Shown here: positions 1 through 10,830 of the stretch, in pieces
Position numbering within the stretch: position 1 is the stretch's first letter
Layout: each line of letters begins with the position of its first letter
Program-made: the position numbers and the translations under genes
From: Streptomyces sp. NBC_00878
GTDB taxonomy: Bacteria; Actinomycetota; Actinomycetes; Streptomycetales; Streptomycetaceae
NCBI RefSeq assembly: GCF_026341515.1
Contig: NZ_JAPEOK010000002.1
Span: forward strand, 248,001-312,000
Direction: 5' to 3'
DNA: 64,000 nt
Notes under the pieces: generated by a model
What the model saw: only the letters and a program-made list of their open reading frames with translations
Told to the model about the DNA's origin: nothing
Databases searched by the model: none

Positions 1-3000
1 ACGCCGGTACGCGACTGGAAGGCGCGCGGAACGGCGCTCGTGACGGGCGACGGTGGCCCGATCGGTCCGCTGATCGCCCGCTGGCTGCTCCGCAACGGTG
101 CCGACCACGTGGTGCTGACGGGCGCACCGGCCCATCAGATCGACGAGCCCGATGTGACCGTGTCCGACTGCGATGTGACCGACCGGGACGCTCTCGCCGC
201 ACTCGTCGAGCACCACGGCCCGATCCGTACGGTCGTCCACGCCGCCGGCGCCGCCACACTGACCCCGCTGGCCGACACCGGCCGGGACGACTTCACCGAC
301 ATCCTGGCGTCCAGGGCCGACAGCGCCTCCCACCTTGACGAGCTGCTCGGTGCCGACACCGACGCCTTCGTGCTGTTCTCGTCGATCAGCGGCGTCTGGG
401 GGAGCAAGGACCACGCCGCGCACGCCGCGGGCAGCGCCCATCTGGACGCCGTCGCCGAACGCCGACGCGCGCGCGGACTGGCGGCGACCTCGATCTCCTG
501 GGGACTGTGGGACCTCGGACAGGACCGGACCGCGCATCGCGATCACGGTGTCGGCTTCCTGTCCAGAGAACTGGCCTTCACCGCGCTGCGGCACGCCCTG
601 GACCGTGACGAAACCACGGTCACCCTCGCGGACCTCGACTGGAACCGGTTCTTACCGCGTCCGCTCCTGCGCCACGTCATCCCCGCCGCGCCCGAGCCCC
701 CCGTGTCCGAGTCCGGGGATCCCGGACCGGACGCGCGTCCCGAGAGCCCGCGTTCGGAACGGGAACTGCTCGACCTCGTCCGCGCGCAGGCCGCCACCGT
801 GCTCGGCTTCGCCGACATCAACGAGGTCCAGCCGACCAGCGCGTTCAAGAACATGGGCTTCGACTCCCTCACGGCGGTCGAGCTGCGCAACCGGCTCTCG
901 GAGGCCGTCGGCCGCCGCATGCCAGCGACACTGGTGTTCGACTACCCGACGCCCGCGGCCGTCGTCGAATTCCTCCGCGGCGAACCCGCTCAACCGGTTC
1001 CCGTGCGGGACGGCGCGGACCCGGACGAGCCCATCGCGATCGTCGCGATGAGCTGCCGCTATCCGGGCGGCATCGCCTCGCCGGAGGACCTGTGGCAGCT
1101 GGTGGCCGACGGCCGGGACGCCGTCGGCGACTTCCCGGCCGACCGGGACTGGGATCTCGCCCTCTACGACCCCGAGCCGGGAGTCCCCGGGAAGTCCTAC
1201 GTCTGGCGCGGCGGCTTCCTCGACGGCTTCGCGGACTTCGATCCGGGGTTCTTCGGGATCAACCCGCGTGAGGCGTTGGTGATCGACCCGCAGCAGCGGC
1301 TGCTGCTGGAGACCTCGTGGGAGCTGTTCGAACGAGCCGGCGTCGACCCGGAATCGTTGCGCGGCAGCCGTTCCGGGGTGTTCATCGGCAGCAACATCCA
1401 GGACTACGCGGCCCGGGTGCTCGCCGGTGACGACCTGACCGGCGGCTATGCCGGGATGGGCAACTCGGCCAGCGTGATGTCCGGACGACTGTCGTACGTG
1501 TACGGACTGGAAGGCCCGTCACTCACCGTCGACACGGCGTGCTCCTCATCGCTGTCCGCGCTGCACCTGGCCGTCCAGGCGCTGCGCGGGGGTGAGTGCG
1601 AACTGGCGGTCGCCGGCGGTGTGACCGCGATGTCGTCGCCGCTGAGCTACGTGGAGTTCAGCAGCCAGCGCGCGCTCGCCGCCGACGGCTACTGCCGGGC
1701 GTTCTCCGGCGATGCCGACGGGACCGTACTGTCCGAGGGCGTCGGCCTGCTGCTGCTGGAGAAGTTGTCCGACGCCCGGCGCCACGGCCACGCGGTGCTG
1801 GGCCTGGTTCGCGGCTCGGCGGTGAACCAGGACGGCGCGAGCAACGGACTGAGCGCGCCCAATGGTCCCGCCCAGCAGCGGGTGATCCGCCAGGCGCTCG
1901 CCGCCTCCGGCCTCGAACCGTCCGAGGTGGACGCCGTCGAGGCCCACGGGACCGGTACGCGGCTGGGTGATCCGATCGAGGCGCAGGCGCTGCTGGCCAC
2001 CTACGGCCGGGACCGCGACACGCCCCTGCTCCTGGGGTCGCTGAAGTCCAACATCGGCCACGCGCAGGCGGCGGCGGGTGTCGGCGGCGTGATCAAGATG
2101 GTGATGGCCATGCGACACGCCGTGCTGCCCAAGACCCTGCACGTCAACGAGCCCACCCCGCACGTGGACTGGTCGGACGGCGAGGTCGAGCTGCTGACGG
2201 ACGCGGTGCCGTGGCCGGACAACGGGCATCCCCGGCGATCCGGCGTGTCGTCGTTCGGGCTGTCGGGCACCAACGCACACGTCATCCTGGAGCAAGCCCC
2301 CGAGGACCTCGCAGCCCCGGAAGCCCTTGCAGTTCCTGGAGGCCTCGAAGTCCCCGAAGGCCTCGCAGCCCCCGCAGCCTCCGACGTGTCCGGCGCCGGT
2401 GAAGTAGGCGCCCCACCGCACGCTGCCACCGTCGCGCCGCTGCCGCTGCCGCTGCCGCTGTCGGCGAAGGACGAAGCCGGACTCCGGGCCCAGGCGGACC
2501 GGGTCGGTGGGATCTTCGCCGACCATAAGCCCAAGGACATCGCGTTCTCGCTGGCCACGACCCGGTCCCGGTTCGCGCATCGGGCCGTGGTCGTCGGCGG
2601 CGACGCCGAGGCGGGCCTGGCCGCGCTCGCCGCCGGTGAACTCTCCGCCCATGTCGTCACCGGCGTCGCGGCGGAGCCTGCCGACATCGTGTTCGTCTTC
2701 CCCGGCCAGGGATCCCAGTGGACCGGCATGGGGCGCGAACTGCTGGACACCGCGCCGGTGTTCCGGGACGAGCTGACGGCGTGTTCGGCCGCCTTCGAGC
2801 AGGTCCTGGGCTGGTCGGTGCTGGACGTGGTCCGTGCCGGTGAACCGGTCACGCGCATCGACGTCGTACAGCCGGTGCTGTTCTCGATCATGGTGTCGCT
2901 GGCCGCGCTGTGGCGTTCCTACGGTGTTGAGCCCGCCGCGGTCGCCGGTACGAGCCAGGGCGAGATCGCGGCGGCGTACGTGGCCGGTGTACTCAGCCTC

Positions 3001-5940
3001 GACGACGCCGCGCGCGTGGTCGGGCTGCGCAGTCGGCTGCTCGCCGAACGGCTGGTCGGCCGTGGCGTGCTGGCCTCCGTCGCGCTGCCGGTCGACCAGG
3101 TCGAGGCGAGGCTGCCCGCCGGAATGAGCATCGCCGGTGTGAACGCACCACGGCTGGTGAACGTCGCCGGGGACGTCGCGGCCGTCGAGCAGTTGGTGGC
3201 CGAGCTCTCCGCGGAGGGAGTGCGGGCGAGGGTGGTGGCCTCGTCGGTCGCCACACACAGCGCACAGGTCGACGACCTGCACGACGAGCTGATGACGCTG
3301 CTGGCCGGCATCGAGCACCGGCCCGCCGAGGTGCCGTTCTACTCGGCGGTGACCGGCGCCCGGCACGACGGCCCGGACGTTCGGTACTGGTTCGACAACA
3401 TGCGGGAACCGGTGCTGTTCGACCGGGTCCTGCGAACGATGCTGGCGGACGGATTCCGCACCGTGATCGAGGTGAGCCCGCACCCCGTGCTGGGTGCCGC
3501 TGTCGAGGGCGTGCTCGACGACACCGGTGGCGACGCGACCGTGGTCGCCACCCTGCGCCGGGACGACGGCGGCCTGCGGCGGATGCTCACCAGCGCCGCC
3601 GAACTGCACGTCCGAGGTGTAAGGGTCGACTGGCGTGCGGCCTTCGCCGGCAGCGGCGCCCTACCGGTCGACCTGCCGACCTATCCCTTCCAACGGCGGC
3701 GGTTCTGGCCCGACTACGCCGGTCTGACGGCACCGACCGGTTCGCTCGACCATGCGGTGCTGACCGCGAGCACCACCGTGGCCGAGGACGGCGGTGTCCT
3801 CGTCACCGGGCGCGCCGGGCCGGCCTGGCTGGTCGATCGGCCGCTGCCCTCGGCACTGGTGGAGCTCGCGATCCGGGCCGGCGACGAGGCCGGTTGCGGC
3901 GTGCTCGAAGAACTCGTGGTGCGGGACCCCGTCCTCCCGAAAGCCGATCTCCAGGTGTGGGTCGGTGGTCCCGACGAGCTCGGCCGCCGGGCGTTCACGA
4001 TCCGTTCCGGGGCCGACGGCGGGGAGTGGACGTCGCACGCGAGCGGCGTGCTGGGGACCGACGGGCCGCCGCCGGACTTCGAGCTGACCGAGGACTTCAC
4101 CGAGGTACGCCTCGACGGTGACCGGCTCGGCGACCGGTTCGTCCTGCACCCGCTGCTGCTCGAAGCCGCGCTGCCGGCGGAATCCGGCCTGGTCCCCGTG
4201 CGCTGGCAGGGTGTTGTCCTGCACGCGACCGGCGCCGCCGTGCTGCGGGTACGTGTCGTCCGGATCGACGAACACTCGGCGTCGGTGCGGATCGCGGACC
4301 ACACCGGCGCACCGGTCGCAACGATCGACGCGGTCACGTTCGGTCCGGTGCCCAGGCCGCGGCGGATCGATGACGCCCTCTACGGGATGGACTACGTCCG
4401 GATACCCGCGCCCGCCGGCGTGGTGTCCGACGGCGTGGTCCCGGGCGTTGTGGTCGCGGACCTCGGCGAGGACGCCGACGACCCGCACGTGATGGCACAC
4501 CGTGCGCTGGCGCTGGCGCAGGACTGGCTGACCGCCGAAACGACCGGGGGCCGGCTGGCCTTCGTGACCCGTGGCGCGGTGGCGGCCCGGCCCGGAGACA
4601 CGGTCGACCATCCGGCCCAGGCCGCTGTCTGGGGCCTGATCCGTTCGGCGCAGACCGAGAACCCCGACCGGTTCGTGCTGGTGGACACCGATGACACGCC
4701 CGCGTCCCGTGCCGTGCTCGAAGCTGCCGCCACCGAACCGCAGTTGGTGATCCGCGACGGAGAGGTCCACGTGCCCAGGCTGGTGCGCACCGAGCCCGCA
4801 CCCGGACGACTCGACCCCGACGGCACCGTGCTGATCACCGGCGCCACCGGGTCGCTCGGCCGCCTGCTGGCCCGGCATCTGGTCGCCGAACACGGCGTCA
4901 GGCACCTGCTGTTGCTCAGCAGGGGCGGCCGGGACGAGGAGCTGATGGCTCTCGACGCGGACGTCACCATGGTGGCCTGCGACGTCGCCGACCGTGCCGC
5001 ACTCGCCGAGGTGATCGGGTCGGTGCCCGCCGACCATCCGCTGACCGCGGTGATCCACGCGGCCGGGACGCTGGACGACGGGCTGATCGCCTCCTTGACC
5101 CCGGAACAGATCGACCGGGTGCTGCGGCCCAAGACCGATGCCGCACTGCATCTGCACGAGCTGACCAAGGACCTGCCGCTGTCCGCGTTCGTGCTGTACT
5201 CGTCGGCGGCCTCGGCGTTCGGAGGGCCGGGACAGGGCAACTACGCCGCCGCCAACGCCGTACTCGACGCGCTGGCCGCGCACCGGCGTGCCCTCGGGCT
5301 GCCGGGCCTCGCCCTGGGCTGGGGCTACTGGGAGCGTGCCAGCGGCATGACCGGACACCTCGACCAGGGCGAACTGGCGAGCAGGATGATCCGCAGCGGC
5401 GTCCTTCCCATGACCGCCGAGGAGGGCCTCGCCCTGTTCGACGGGGCGCTGGGCAGCGATCGTGCCCTGCTCCTTCCCATGCGGCTCGACCTCCCCCTCC
5501 TGCGCAAGCGCGGCGGACTGCCGCCCGTGCTGCGCGGGCTCGTCCGGACCACTGCCCGGCGTGCGGTGACCACCCCGACCCCATCGGTCAACGACCGGCT
5601 GGCCGGGCTGACCGAAGCGGATCGGGACCAGGCCGTGCTGGACCTGGTGCGGGCCACGGTGGCCGGTGCGAGCGGGCATGCGGACGCCGACACCGTCGAG
5701 CCGACCAGGTCGTTCAAGGAACTCGGATTCGACTCCCTGACCTCGGTCGAACTGCGCAACCGCCTGGCGGCGGCGACCGGCGTACGGCTGAAGGCCACCG
5801 CGGCCTTCGACTACCCGACACCGGCCGCGATCGCCCAACACCTGGTGGAAACCCTGTTCCCCCAGGAGCAGCCGGTGCACGACGAGTTCGACGAGATGGA
5901 TCTGGACGCCCTGGTCGCGCAGGCGCTCGACGAGGCCTGA
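1..5940 (+). CDS. Modular type I polyketide synthase, 3' part (KR-ACP-KS-AT-DH-KR-ACP)
   Basis: The reading frame is already open at base 1, so the gene starts upstream; about 1979 residues are visible. Domains: KR (nt 1-600), ACP (760-990, GFDSL), KS (1030-2300, DTACSSS, EAHGTGT, KSNIGH), AT (2690-3600), DH-like (3730-4330), KR (4790-5500), ACP (5620-5850, GFDSL) and an acidic C-terminal docking tail. The AT carries RIDVVQP and GTSQGE and lacks HAFH, which in this family points to methylmalonyl-CoA. The second KR keeps its Ser/Tyr/Asn residues and an LDD motif (B-type). The first KR has GHis in place of catalytic Tyr (HAAHAAGS), and the DH lacks its HxxxGxxxxP motif, so both look inactive. 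The KS-AT linker is a Pro/Ala-rich repeat followed by CTGCCG repeats. The expected result is one methyl-branched beta-hydroxy extension. The stop is 10 bases before the next PKS gene. Confidence 0.97.
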   Translation, partial: TPVRDWKARGTALVTGDGGPIGPLIARWLLRNGADHVVLTGAPAHQIDEPDVTVSDCDVTDRDALAALVEHHGPIRTVVHAAGAATLTPLADTGRDDFTDILASRADSASHLDELLGADTDAFVLFSSISGVWGSKDHAAHAAGSAHLDAVAERRRARGLAATSISWGLWDLGQDRTAHRDHGVGFLSRELAFTALRHALDRDETTVTLADLDWNRFLPRPLLRHVIPAAPEPPVSESGDPGPDARPESPRSERELLDLVRAQAATVLGFADINEVQPTSAFKNMGFDSLTAVELRNRLSEAVGRRMPATLVFDYPTPAAVVEFLRGEPAQPVPVRDGADPDEPIAIVAMSCRYPGGIASPEDLWQLVADGRDAVGDFPADRDWDLALYDPEPGVPGKSYVWRGGFLDGFADFDPGFFGINPREALVIDPQQRLLLETSWELFERAGVDPESLRGSRSGVFIGSNIQDYAARVLAGDDLTGGYAGMGNSASVMSGRLSYVYGLEGPSLTVDTACSSSLSALHLAVQALRGGECELAVAGGVTAMSSPLSYVEFSSQRALAADGYCRAFSGDADGTVLSEGVGLLLLEKLSDARRHGHAVLGLVRGSAVNQDGASNGLSAPNGPAQQRVIRQALAASGLEPSEVDAVEAHGTGTRLGDPIEAQALLATYGRDRDTPLLLGSLKSNIGHAQAAAGVGGVIKMVMAMRHAVLPKTLHVNEPTPHVDWSDGEVELLTDAVPWPDNGHPRRSGVSSFGLSGTNAHVILEQAPEDLAAPEALAVPGGLEVPEGLAAPAASDVSGAGEVGAPPHAATVAPLPLPLPLSAKDEAGLRAQADRVGGIFADHKPKDIAFSLATTRSRFAHRAVVVGGDAEAGLAALAAGELSAHVVTGVAAEPADIVFVFPGQGSQWTGMGRELLDTAPVFRDELTACSAAFEQVLGWSVLDVVRAGEPVTRIDVVQPVLFSIMVSLAALWRSYGVEPAAVAGTSQGEIAAAYVAGVLSLDDAARVVGLRSRLLAERLVGRGVLASVALPVDQVEARLPAGMSIAGVNAPRLVNVAGDVAAVEQLVAELSAEGVRARVVASSVATHSAQVDDLHDELMTLLAGIEHRPAEVPFYSAVTGARHDGPDVRYWFDNMREPVLFDRVLRTMLADGFRTVIEVSPHPVLGAAVEGVLDDTGGDATVVATLRRDDGGLRRMLTSAAELHVRGVRVDWRAAFAGSGALPVDLPTYPFQRRRFWPDYAGLTAPTGSLDHAVLTASTTVAEDGGVLVTGRAGPAWLVDRPLPSALVELAIRAGDEAGCGVLEELVVRDPVLPKADLQVWVGGPDELGRRAFTIRSGADGGEWTSHASGVLGTDGPPPDFELTEDFTEVRLDGDRLGDRFVLHPLLLEAALPAESGLVPVRWQGVVLHATGAAVLRVRVVRIDEHSASVRIADHTGAPVATIDAVTFGPVPRPRRIDDALYGMDYVRIPAPAGVVSDGVVPGVVVADLGEDADDPHVMAHRALALAQDWLTAETTGGRLAFVTRGAVAARPGDTVDHPAQAAVWGLIRSAQTENPDRFVLVDTDDTPASRAVLEAAATEPQLVIRDGEVHVPRLVRTEPAPGRLDPDGTVLITGATGSLGRLLARHLVAEHGVRHLLLLSRGGRDEELMALDADVTMVACDVADRAALAEVIGSVPADHPLTAVIHAAGTLDDGLIASLTPEQIDRVLRPKTDAALHLHELTKDLPLSAFVLYSSAASAFGGPGQGNYAAANAVLDALAAHRRALGLPGLALGWGYWERASGMTGHLDQGELASRMIRSGVLPMTAEEGLALFDGALGSDRALLLPMRLDLPLLRKRGGLPPVLRGLVRTTARRAVTTPTPSVNDRLAGLTEADRDQAVLDLVRATVAGASGHADADTVEPTRSFKELGFDSLTSVELRNRLAAATGVRLKATAAFDYPTPAAIAQHLVETLFPQEQPVHDEFDEMDLDALVAQALDEA

Positions 5941-5950
5941 GGAGACGGTG

Positions 5951-7678
5951 ATGGTGGTTTCGACCGAGCGGCTGGCCGACGCCCTGCGCGCGGCGATGCG
6001 CGAGAACGAGCGGCTGCGCACGGAGAAGGAACGGCTGACCGAGCCGGTGGCGATCGTCGGCATGGCGTGCCGCTACCCGGGCGGTGTGACGACGCCGCAG
6101 GAGCTGTGGAGGTTCGTCGCCGACGGCGCGGACGCGATCGGCGATCCACCGACCGACCGGGGCTGGAATCCGACGAACGGACGACAAGGCGGATTCCTGC
6201 ACGACGCCGCCGACTTCGACCGCGAGTTCTTCGGCCTGACCGAGGAGGAGGCACTCGCATCCGACCCGCAGCAGCGGCTGCTGCTGGAAACCTCCTGGGA
6301 GGCGCTCGAGTCGGCCGGCATCGATCCGCTGTCGCTGCGCGGCAGCCGGACGGGCGTGTACGCGGGGGTCATCTTCCACGACTACGCCTACCGGTTCCGG
6401 CCACCACCCCCCGGCATCCGCGGGTACGCCTACTTCGGCAGCGCCGGCAGTGTCGCCGTGGGCCGGCTCGCGTTCCACTACGGATTCGAGGGCCCGGCGA
6501 TGTCGCTGGACACGGCGTGCTCTTCATCCCTGGTCGCGATGCATCTGGCGGTGCAGGCGCTGCGACGGCAGGAGTGTTCCCTCGCGCTGGCCGGGGGAGT
6601 GGCCGTGATGTCGACGCCGGAACTCTTCGAGGAGACCGCCCGGCAGGGCGAAGCACTGGCGGGGGACGGACGCTGCAAGTCCTTCGCCGCGGCGGCGGAC
6701 GGCATGGGGCTGTCCGAAGGAGCGGGAATGGCCGTACTGGAGCGGCTGTCCGACGCGGTACGCCACGGCCACCCGGTCCTGGCCGTGATCCGTGGCAGCG
6801 CGGTCAACCAGAGCGGCGCCGCGAACGGATTCGGCGCACCGAACGGCCCGTCGCAGGAGCGGTTGATCAGGCAGGCCCTCGCCGACGCCGCGGTGTCGGC
6901 AGGCGACGTGGATGTCGTCGAGGCGCACGGGACCGGTACCCCGGTCGGCGATCCGATCGAGGCCAACGCCCTGGCCGCCGTGTACGGGGCCGGCCGGACC
7001 CGTCCGCCGCTCTTGCTGGGGTCGATGAAGTCGAACTTCGGGCACACCCAGTCCGCGGCCGGGATCGGCGGAGTCATCAAGATGGTGCAGGCGATGCGGT
7101 ACGGCCTTGTGCCGCCGACGTTGCACGTCGACCGGGCTTCGCCGCACGTGGACTGGGACGGTGTCGAACTCGTCCGGCGCCCGACGGCGTGGCCGGCCGG
7201 TCCCGGGCCGCGGCGAGCCGCCGTCTCGGCTTTCGGCGTCAGCGGCACCAACGCCCATCTGGTACTGGAACAGGCGCCGCCGTCCGCGACCGAGGCACCG
7301 GTGGCGCGGACGGTTCCCTGGGTTCTCTCGGCGCGGAGCGCCGAGGCGCTGGCCGCACAGGCCGAACGTCTTCTGGCGTACGTGGGGGATCGGCCGGAAC
7401 TGTCAGTGGTCGACGTGGCGTTCACGCTGGCGGTCGGCCGGGCGTCCCTGCCCGTGCGCGCCGCCGTCGTCGCCGACGATCTCGGCGACTTTCAGCGCGG
7501 TCTCGAAGACATCGCCAAGAATCCCGAAGCGCCGGTGGGAAAAGGGGCTGCCTTGGACATCGTCGAACATTTTGTGCGGGGCGCGAATGTCGACTGGCGG
7601 ACGTATTTCGAGGGAACGGGCGGACGGTTCATAGAACTGCCCACCGCCGCATTCCGCCGCCGACGCCATTGGCTCTGA
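5951..7678 (+). CDS. Stand-alone PKS ketosynthase with docking coil; AT deleted
   Basis: A 575-residue protein. Residues 1-35 form a charged coil typical of an N-terminal PKS docking domain, so it should bind the docking tail of the preceding protein. Residues 36-440 are a complete KS with DTACSSS, EAHGTGT and KSNFGH, so the Cys-His-His triad is intact. After the KS only a short part of the KS-AT linker remains. The text then jumps to the post-AT linker (VDWRTYFEG and a final RRRRHWL) and stops. About 300 residues of AT are missing, and there is no ACP. I chose ATG 5951, six bases after GGAG, over GTG 5948. The protein cannot load its own extender. It may accept the chain and catalyse a terminal condensation, cyclisation or transfer, or it may be a decayed module. 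Confidence 0.93.
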   Translation: MVVSTERLADALRAAMRENERLRTEKERLTEPVAIVGMACRYPGGVTTPQELWRFVADGADAIGDPPTDRGWNPTNGRQGGFLHDAADFDREFFGLTEEEALASDPQQRLLLETSWEALESAGIDPLSLRGSRTGVYAGVIFHDYAYRFRPPPPGIRGYAYFGSAGSVAVGRLAFHYGFEGPAMSLDTACSSSLVAMHLAVQALRRQECSLALAGGVAVMSTPELFEETARQGEALAGDGRCKSFAAAADGMGLSEGAGMAVLERLSDAVRHGHPVLAVIRGSAVNQSGAANGFGAPNGPSQERLIRQALADAAVSAGDVDVVEAHGTGTPVGDPIEANALAAVYGAGRTRPPLLLGSMKSNFGHTQSAAGIGGVIKMVQAMRYGLVPPTLHVDRASPHVDWDGVELVRRPTAWPAGPGPRRAAVSAFGVSGTNAHLVLEQAPPSATEAPVARTVPWVLSARSAEALAAQAERLLAYVGDRPELSVVDVAFTLAVGRASLPVRAAVVADDLGDFQRGLEDIAKNPEAPVGKGAALDIVEHFVRGANVDWRTYFEGTGGRFIELPTAAFRRRRHWL

Positions 7679-7763
7679 CAGCGCTGCGGGAATCGACGGT
7701 GCCCGTCGATCGTCGAGTATGCCGGACGCTCACCGCGGACCCGGCCGGATGCGAGGATTTCTG

Positions 7764-8666
7764 ATGGCAACGCAGTTTGGCGTGGGAATGCCCACGCTGG
7801 CGGCAGCGGGTAACGACTTCCCGCTCGCCGAATCAGCTCGACGAGCGGAGCAACTGGGGTTCGACTCGCTGTGGGTGGTGGATCACCTCATTTTCCATAC
7901 GGGCATCGTCGAGCCGGTGACAGCGCTGGCGACAGCCGCCGCCGTCACCGAAGACATCGGCCTCGGCTTCGGCGTTCTCCAGGCGGCGATGCGGCAACCG
8001 GCACTCCTGGCCAAGCAACTGGCGTCCTTGCAACTGCTGTCGCGGGACCGGATCCGGCTCGGCGTCGGCGTCGGTGGCGAGAACCCTGCCGAGTGGGCCG
8101 CCGCCGGCGTTCCGCCCGGCACCCGCGGCAGACGCACGGACGCGTTGCTCGCCGCGCTGCCCGGCCTTCTGGCAGGTCAAGCGGTGCGGCTCGGCCCTCC
8201 CTACGACCTCGACGTCCCCGCACTGGCCCCCGCCGCGAAGATGCCCCCGGTCTGGATCGGCGGCCGCGGGGAACCGGCACTGAACCGGGCCGCCCGGTAC
8301 GGCGACGGCTGGCTGGGCCTCTTCCTCGACGCCGCCCGCTTCGACGGACGGCGGAGCCGGCTCGCCGAACTGGCCGAAGCGCTCGGCCGTCCGGCGCCGC
8401 GGGTCGGCATCACGGTCTTCACCGCCGTAGACGACCGGCGACCCGGGCCGGTGAAACGCTCCGCCGGGGACTTCCTGGCCGCGGTCTATGGCGGCTCCTC
8501 ACCACAGATCGAGCGATACCTGATTGCGGGCACTTCGGCCGAAGTGGCCGATGGGCTTGCCGAGTTCCGTGCCGCCGGCGCGGATCTGGTCGTGCTGCTC
8601 CCCGCGGCGACCGATTACCTCGACCAATACGAGCGTCTCGCTTCGATTGTGGTCGGCAACTCTTAG
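7764..8666 (+). CDS. Luciferase-like monooxygenase / F420-dependent oxidoreductase
   Basis: A 300-residue protein with the LLM-class fold: the N-terminal strand FGVGMPT, then GFDSLWVVDH, a central GVGVGGENPAEW segment that matches the flavin/F420-binding region, and PVWIGGRGEPAL. The length is normal for the family. ATG 7764 is preceded by a GAGG box. It lies between the KS-only protein and the KAS III gene on the same strand, with gaps of 85 and 12 bases, so it is probably a tailoring redox enzyme of the left PKS pathway. Whether the cofactor is FMN or F420 and what the substrate is cannot be read from the sequence. Confidence 0.9.
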   Translation: MATQFGVGMPTLAAAGNDFPLAESARRAEQLGFDSLWVVDHLIFHTGIVEPVTALATAAAVTEDIGLGFGVLQAAMRQPALLAKQLASLQLLSRDRIRLGVGVGGENPAEWAAAGVPPGTRGRRTDALLAALPGLLAGQAVRLGPPYDLDVPALAPAAKMPPVWIGGRGEPALNRAARYGDGWLGLFLDAARFDGRRSRLAELAEALGRPAPRVGITVFTAVDDRRPGPVKRSAGDFLAAVYGGSSPQIERYLIAGTSAEVADGLAEFRAAGADLVVLLPAATDYLDQYERLASIVVGNS

Positions 8667-8678
8667 GACATCAGAGAT

Positions 8679-9665
8679 ATGGGTATCGGAATCATAGGGC
8701 TGGGTTCCTACCTGCCCGAGCGGGTGATCACGAACGCGGACATCTGTTCTTGGACGGGCGTCACCGAGGAGTGGATCGAGCAGCGGACCGGAATTCGCGA
8801 ACGCCGTTATGCCACGCCGGGAATGGTGACCTCCGACCTCGCGGCTCGCGCGGCTCGCGCCGCGCTCTCGTGGCAGGACGGACCCGGCGACGACCGTCTT
8901 GCCGCGCTCGTGGTGGCGACGTGCACGCCGGACGTGCCGCAGCCCGCCACGGCAGCCATCGTGCAGCACAAACTGACCATGCGTTCGGTTCCCGCGTTCG
9001 ACGTCAATTCCGTCTGCGCCGGCTTCGTGTTCGGGCTGGCGGTGGCCGAGGGGATGCTCGCGAGACAGGGCGGCGACGCAACCGCACTGCTGATCGGCGC
9101 GGACATGTTCTCGACGATCATGGACCGGACCGATCGCCGAACGGTGACGCTTTTCGGGGACGGGGCGGGCGCGGCGGTGCTCGGCACGGTGCCCGATGGG
9201 TACGGCATCCGGGCCATCCGCCTCGTCACCGACGGGGATCGCTACGACGAGGTGACGGTCCGGGCCGGGGGGACCCGCACGCCGCTGGACGCCGCCGCTC
9301 TCGCGCGGGGCGATCACCTGTTCCGGATGAACGGCCCGCTGGTGAAGAGCTACGTGATCGCCAGCACCCGCAAGCTGGTCTTCCAGACGCTCGACGAGGC
9401 GGGCCTACGGCTGGACGACATCGATCGGTTCGTCTTCCACCAGGCCAACATGCGTCTTCTGGAGGCACTGGCCGATGATCTCGGTGTGTCCATGGACCGA
9501 GTGCCGACCACGGTGGGCGAGTTCGGCAACACGGCGGCTGCCTCGGTGGCGGTGACCCTGGACGAATCCCACCGTGCCCGTCCGATCGCTCGTGGCGAGC
9601 GGATCCTGATCACGGCGGCGGGTGGCGGGCTCTGTACCGGAGCTGTGGTGATGACCTGGTACTGA
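8679..9665 (+). CDS. 3-oxoacyl-ACP synthase III (FabH-like) family enzyme
   Basis: A 328-residue protein of normal KAS III length. The active-site Cys lies in DVNSVCAGFVFGL, the His in FVFHQANMRLLEAL and the Asn in GEFGNTAAAS, giving an intact Cys-His-Asn triad. The N-terminal IIGLGSYLPERV and GDGAGAAVL are family hallmarks. It follows the LLM gene by 12 bases and no fatty-acid genes are nearby, so a secondary-metabolism role is more likely than primary FabH. Relatives in polyketide pathways either make starter units or transfer and condense the finished chain (C-C, ester or thioester chemistry). With no thioesterase in view, a role in release is attractive but not proven. Confidence 0.93.
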   Translation: MGIGIIGLGSYLPERVITNADICSWTGVTEEWIEQRTGIRERRYATPGMVTSDLAARAARAALSWQDGPGDDRLAALVVATCTPDVPQPATAAIVQHKLTMRSVPAFDVNSVCAGFVFGLAVAEGMLARQGGDATALLIGADMFSTIMDRTDRRTVTLFGDGAGAAVLGTVPDGYGIRAIRLVTDGDRYDEVTVRAGGTRTPLDAAALARGDHLFRMNGPLVKSYVIASTRKLVFQTLDEAGLRLDDIDRFVFHQANMRLLEALADDLGVSMDRVPTTVGEFGNTAAASVAVTLDESHRARPIARGERILITAAGGGLCTGAVVMTWY

Positions 9666-9712
9666 GCCCGGATCAGCGGTTGTCCGAACCTGCTTCGAAC
9701 ATTTCCGCGACG

Positions 9713-10462
9713 TCAGATCGCCCCGGCACGCAATGCGTAGGAAACGGCATGCACCCGATTCTTGAGATCCAGGCGCAGCATCATCTGTTGAATGATGTTC
9801 TTGATCGTCCGTTCGGAATAGTGTAATTCGCTGGCGATTTCCTCGGTGCTGCGCCCGTTCGCCAGGAGCCGGAGCACGTCGGCTTCGCGGCGGGTGATGC
9901 CGCCGGGATGGCGGCCGTATTCATCGGGGGTGGGATCTTTGCGATTGCGCATTCCGTCGACCAGCCAGCGCGTCGCTATTTGCGGTAAAACTGAACCGCC
10001 ATAAGCGCTTGTGAGCGCAGTTGCGATGATTGCTTTCGGTGAGACCGTTTTGCAGGAAAGGATGCTGACGACTCCGCAGGCGATCGCGTGGGCCAGCTGT
10101 TGTTCCCGCATGGCCCCGGTGACCAGGACGATGCATTGGGCGGGGTTCTCGGCGTGGGCCGCTAAGAGGGAAAGGCTGTCCATGACCGTCTCGGTTAACT
10201 CCCCGGCCAGCATGACGACAACGTCCGCCTCGGGTGATTGCGTCAAGTGGGCGCGCGCCGTGGTGAGGAGGTCCAGCTGGGAGGTGACCAGGCCTGCCAG
10301 CTGCCGGTCGGCGGTGGCTTCGGAGGTGGCGACCGAAAGTGCGATGGGCTTCGTCGGGCCCTCGGCGGCCGAGTTGGCGTTCCTGGGAATGGTGTGTTCC
10401 CTTGGGCCGGGAAAGGATTGTGTGTTGGGTGTTTCGGTAGGTGTTTGATGGAGGTGTTCCAC
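9713..10462 (-). CDS. LuxR/NarL-type transcription regulator with atypical receiver
   Basis: A 249-residue protein. The C-terminal 65 residues are a clear GerE/LuxR helix-turn-helix (ITRREADVLRLLANGRSTEE and YSERTIKNIIQQM). Residues 45-165 look like a receiver fold, but the strand that should end in the phosphorylated Asp reads ADVVVMLAG, so Leu stands in place of Asp, while a Lys near the end is kept. It is probably phosphorylation-independent. The GTG start is five bases after AAGGAG. It is convergent with the KAS III gene (47-base gap) and is the likely pathway regulator of the left PKS locus. Confidence 0.9.
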   Translation of the reverse strand: MEHLHQTPTETPNTQSFPGPREHTIPRNANSAAEGPTKPIALSVATSEATADRQLAGLVTSQLDLLTTARAHLTQSPEADVVVMLAGELTETVMDSLSLLAAHAENPAQCIVLVTGAMREQQLAHAIACGVVSILSCKTVSPKAIIATALTSAYGGSVLPQIATRWLVDGMRNRKDPTPDEYGRHPGGITRREADVLRLLANGRSTEEIASELHYSERTIKNIIQQMMLRLDLKNRVHAVSYALRAGAI

Positions 10463-10830
10463 CGCTTCTCCTTCAGAAGATTGTGACCTGGGCTTTTCCG
10501 GCCCAGTATTGACATATTCGCGCTACGTCGTTAAGGCGAGCGCCTGGATGAAGTGCCGCGTCCCGGTGCTTGCCTCTAAGGACGAGGCATCCCAAACACC
10601 GGTTCAACGTGCCATGCGTGAGCCCTCCTCTGTGCCACCGCGCCCCCTACGGGCTCGCAACACGATTATGATCGGTCTTTCTTTGAGGTGTCCGACGGGC
10701 AGGATCCGGCGCTTCCCGTTCCGGCTTCGGGGAATTCATCCGCAACGACTGGGTGTGCTACCGCGACACACTCATAGCGGCGACTTGATCGCCTGAACCC
10801 TCATTGAATCGGCACCCCACCGCGACCGCA
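10463..10830. other. Intergenic region, no supported gene
   Basis: This 368-base stretch separates the LuxR regulator start from the end of the YjbR-like gene. The part near 10463-10480 holds the regulator's ribosome binding site. A TTGACA hexamer occurs at about 10510 on the plus strand without a convincing -10. A 95-codon open frame (10509-10796, plus) has no ribosome binding site and no recognisable protein features. I see nothing else in it. Confidence 0.4.

Noticed and set aside
1546..6063. Two long minus-strand frames (687 and 800 codons) opposite the PKS
   Set aside because: Shadow frames rich in Gly, Arg, His and Gln; the plus strand encodes PKS domains throughout.
10509..10796. A 95-codon plus-strand open frame between the LuxR and YjbR-like genes
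   Set aside because: No ribosome binding site, odd composition and no recognisable feature.
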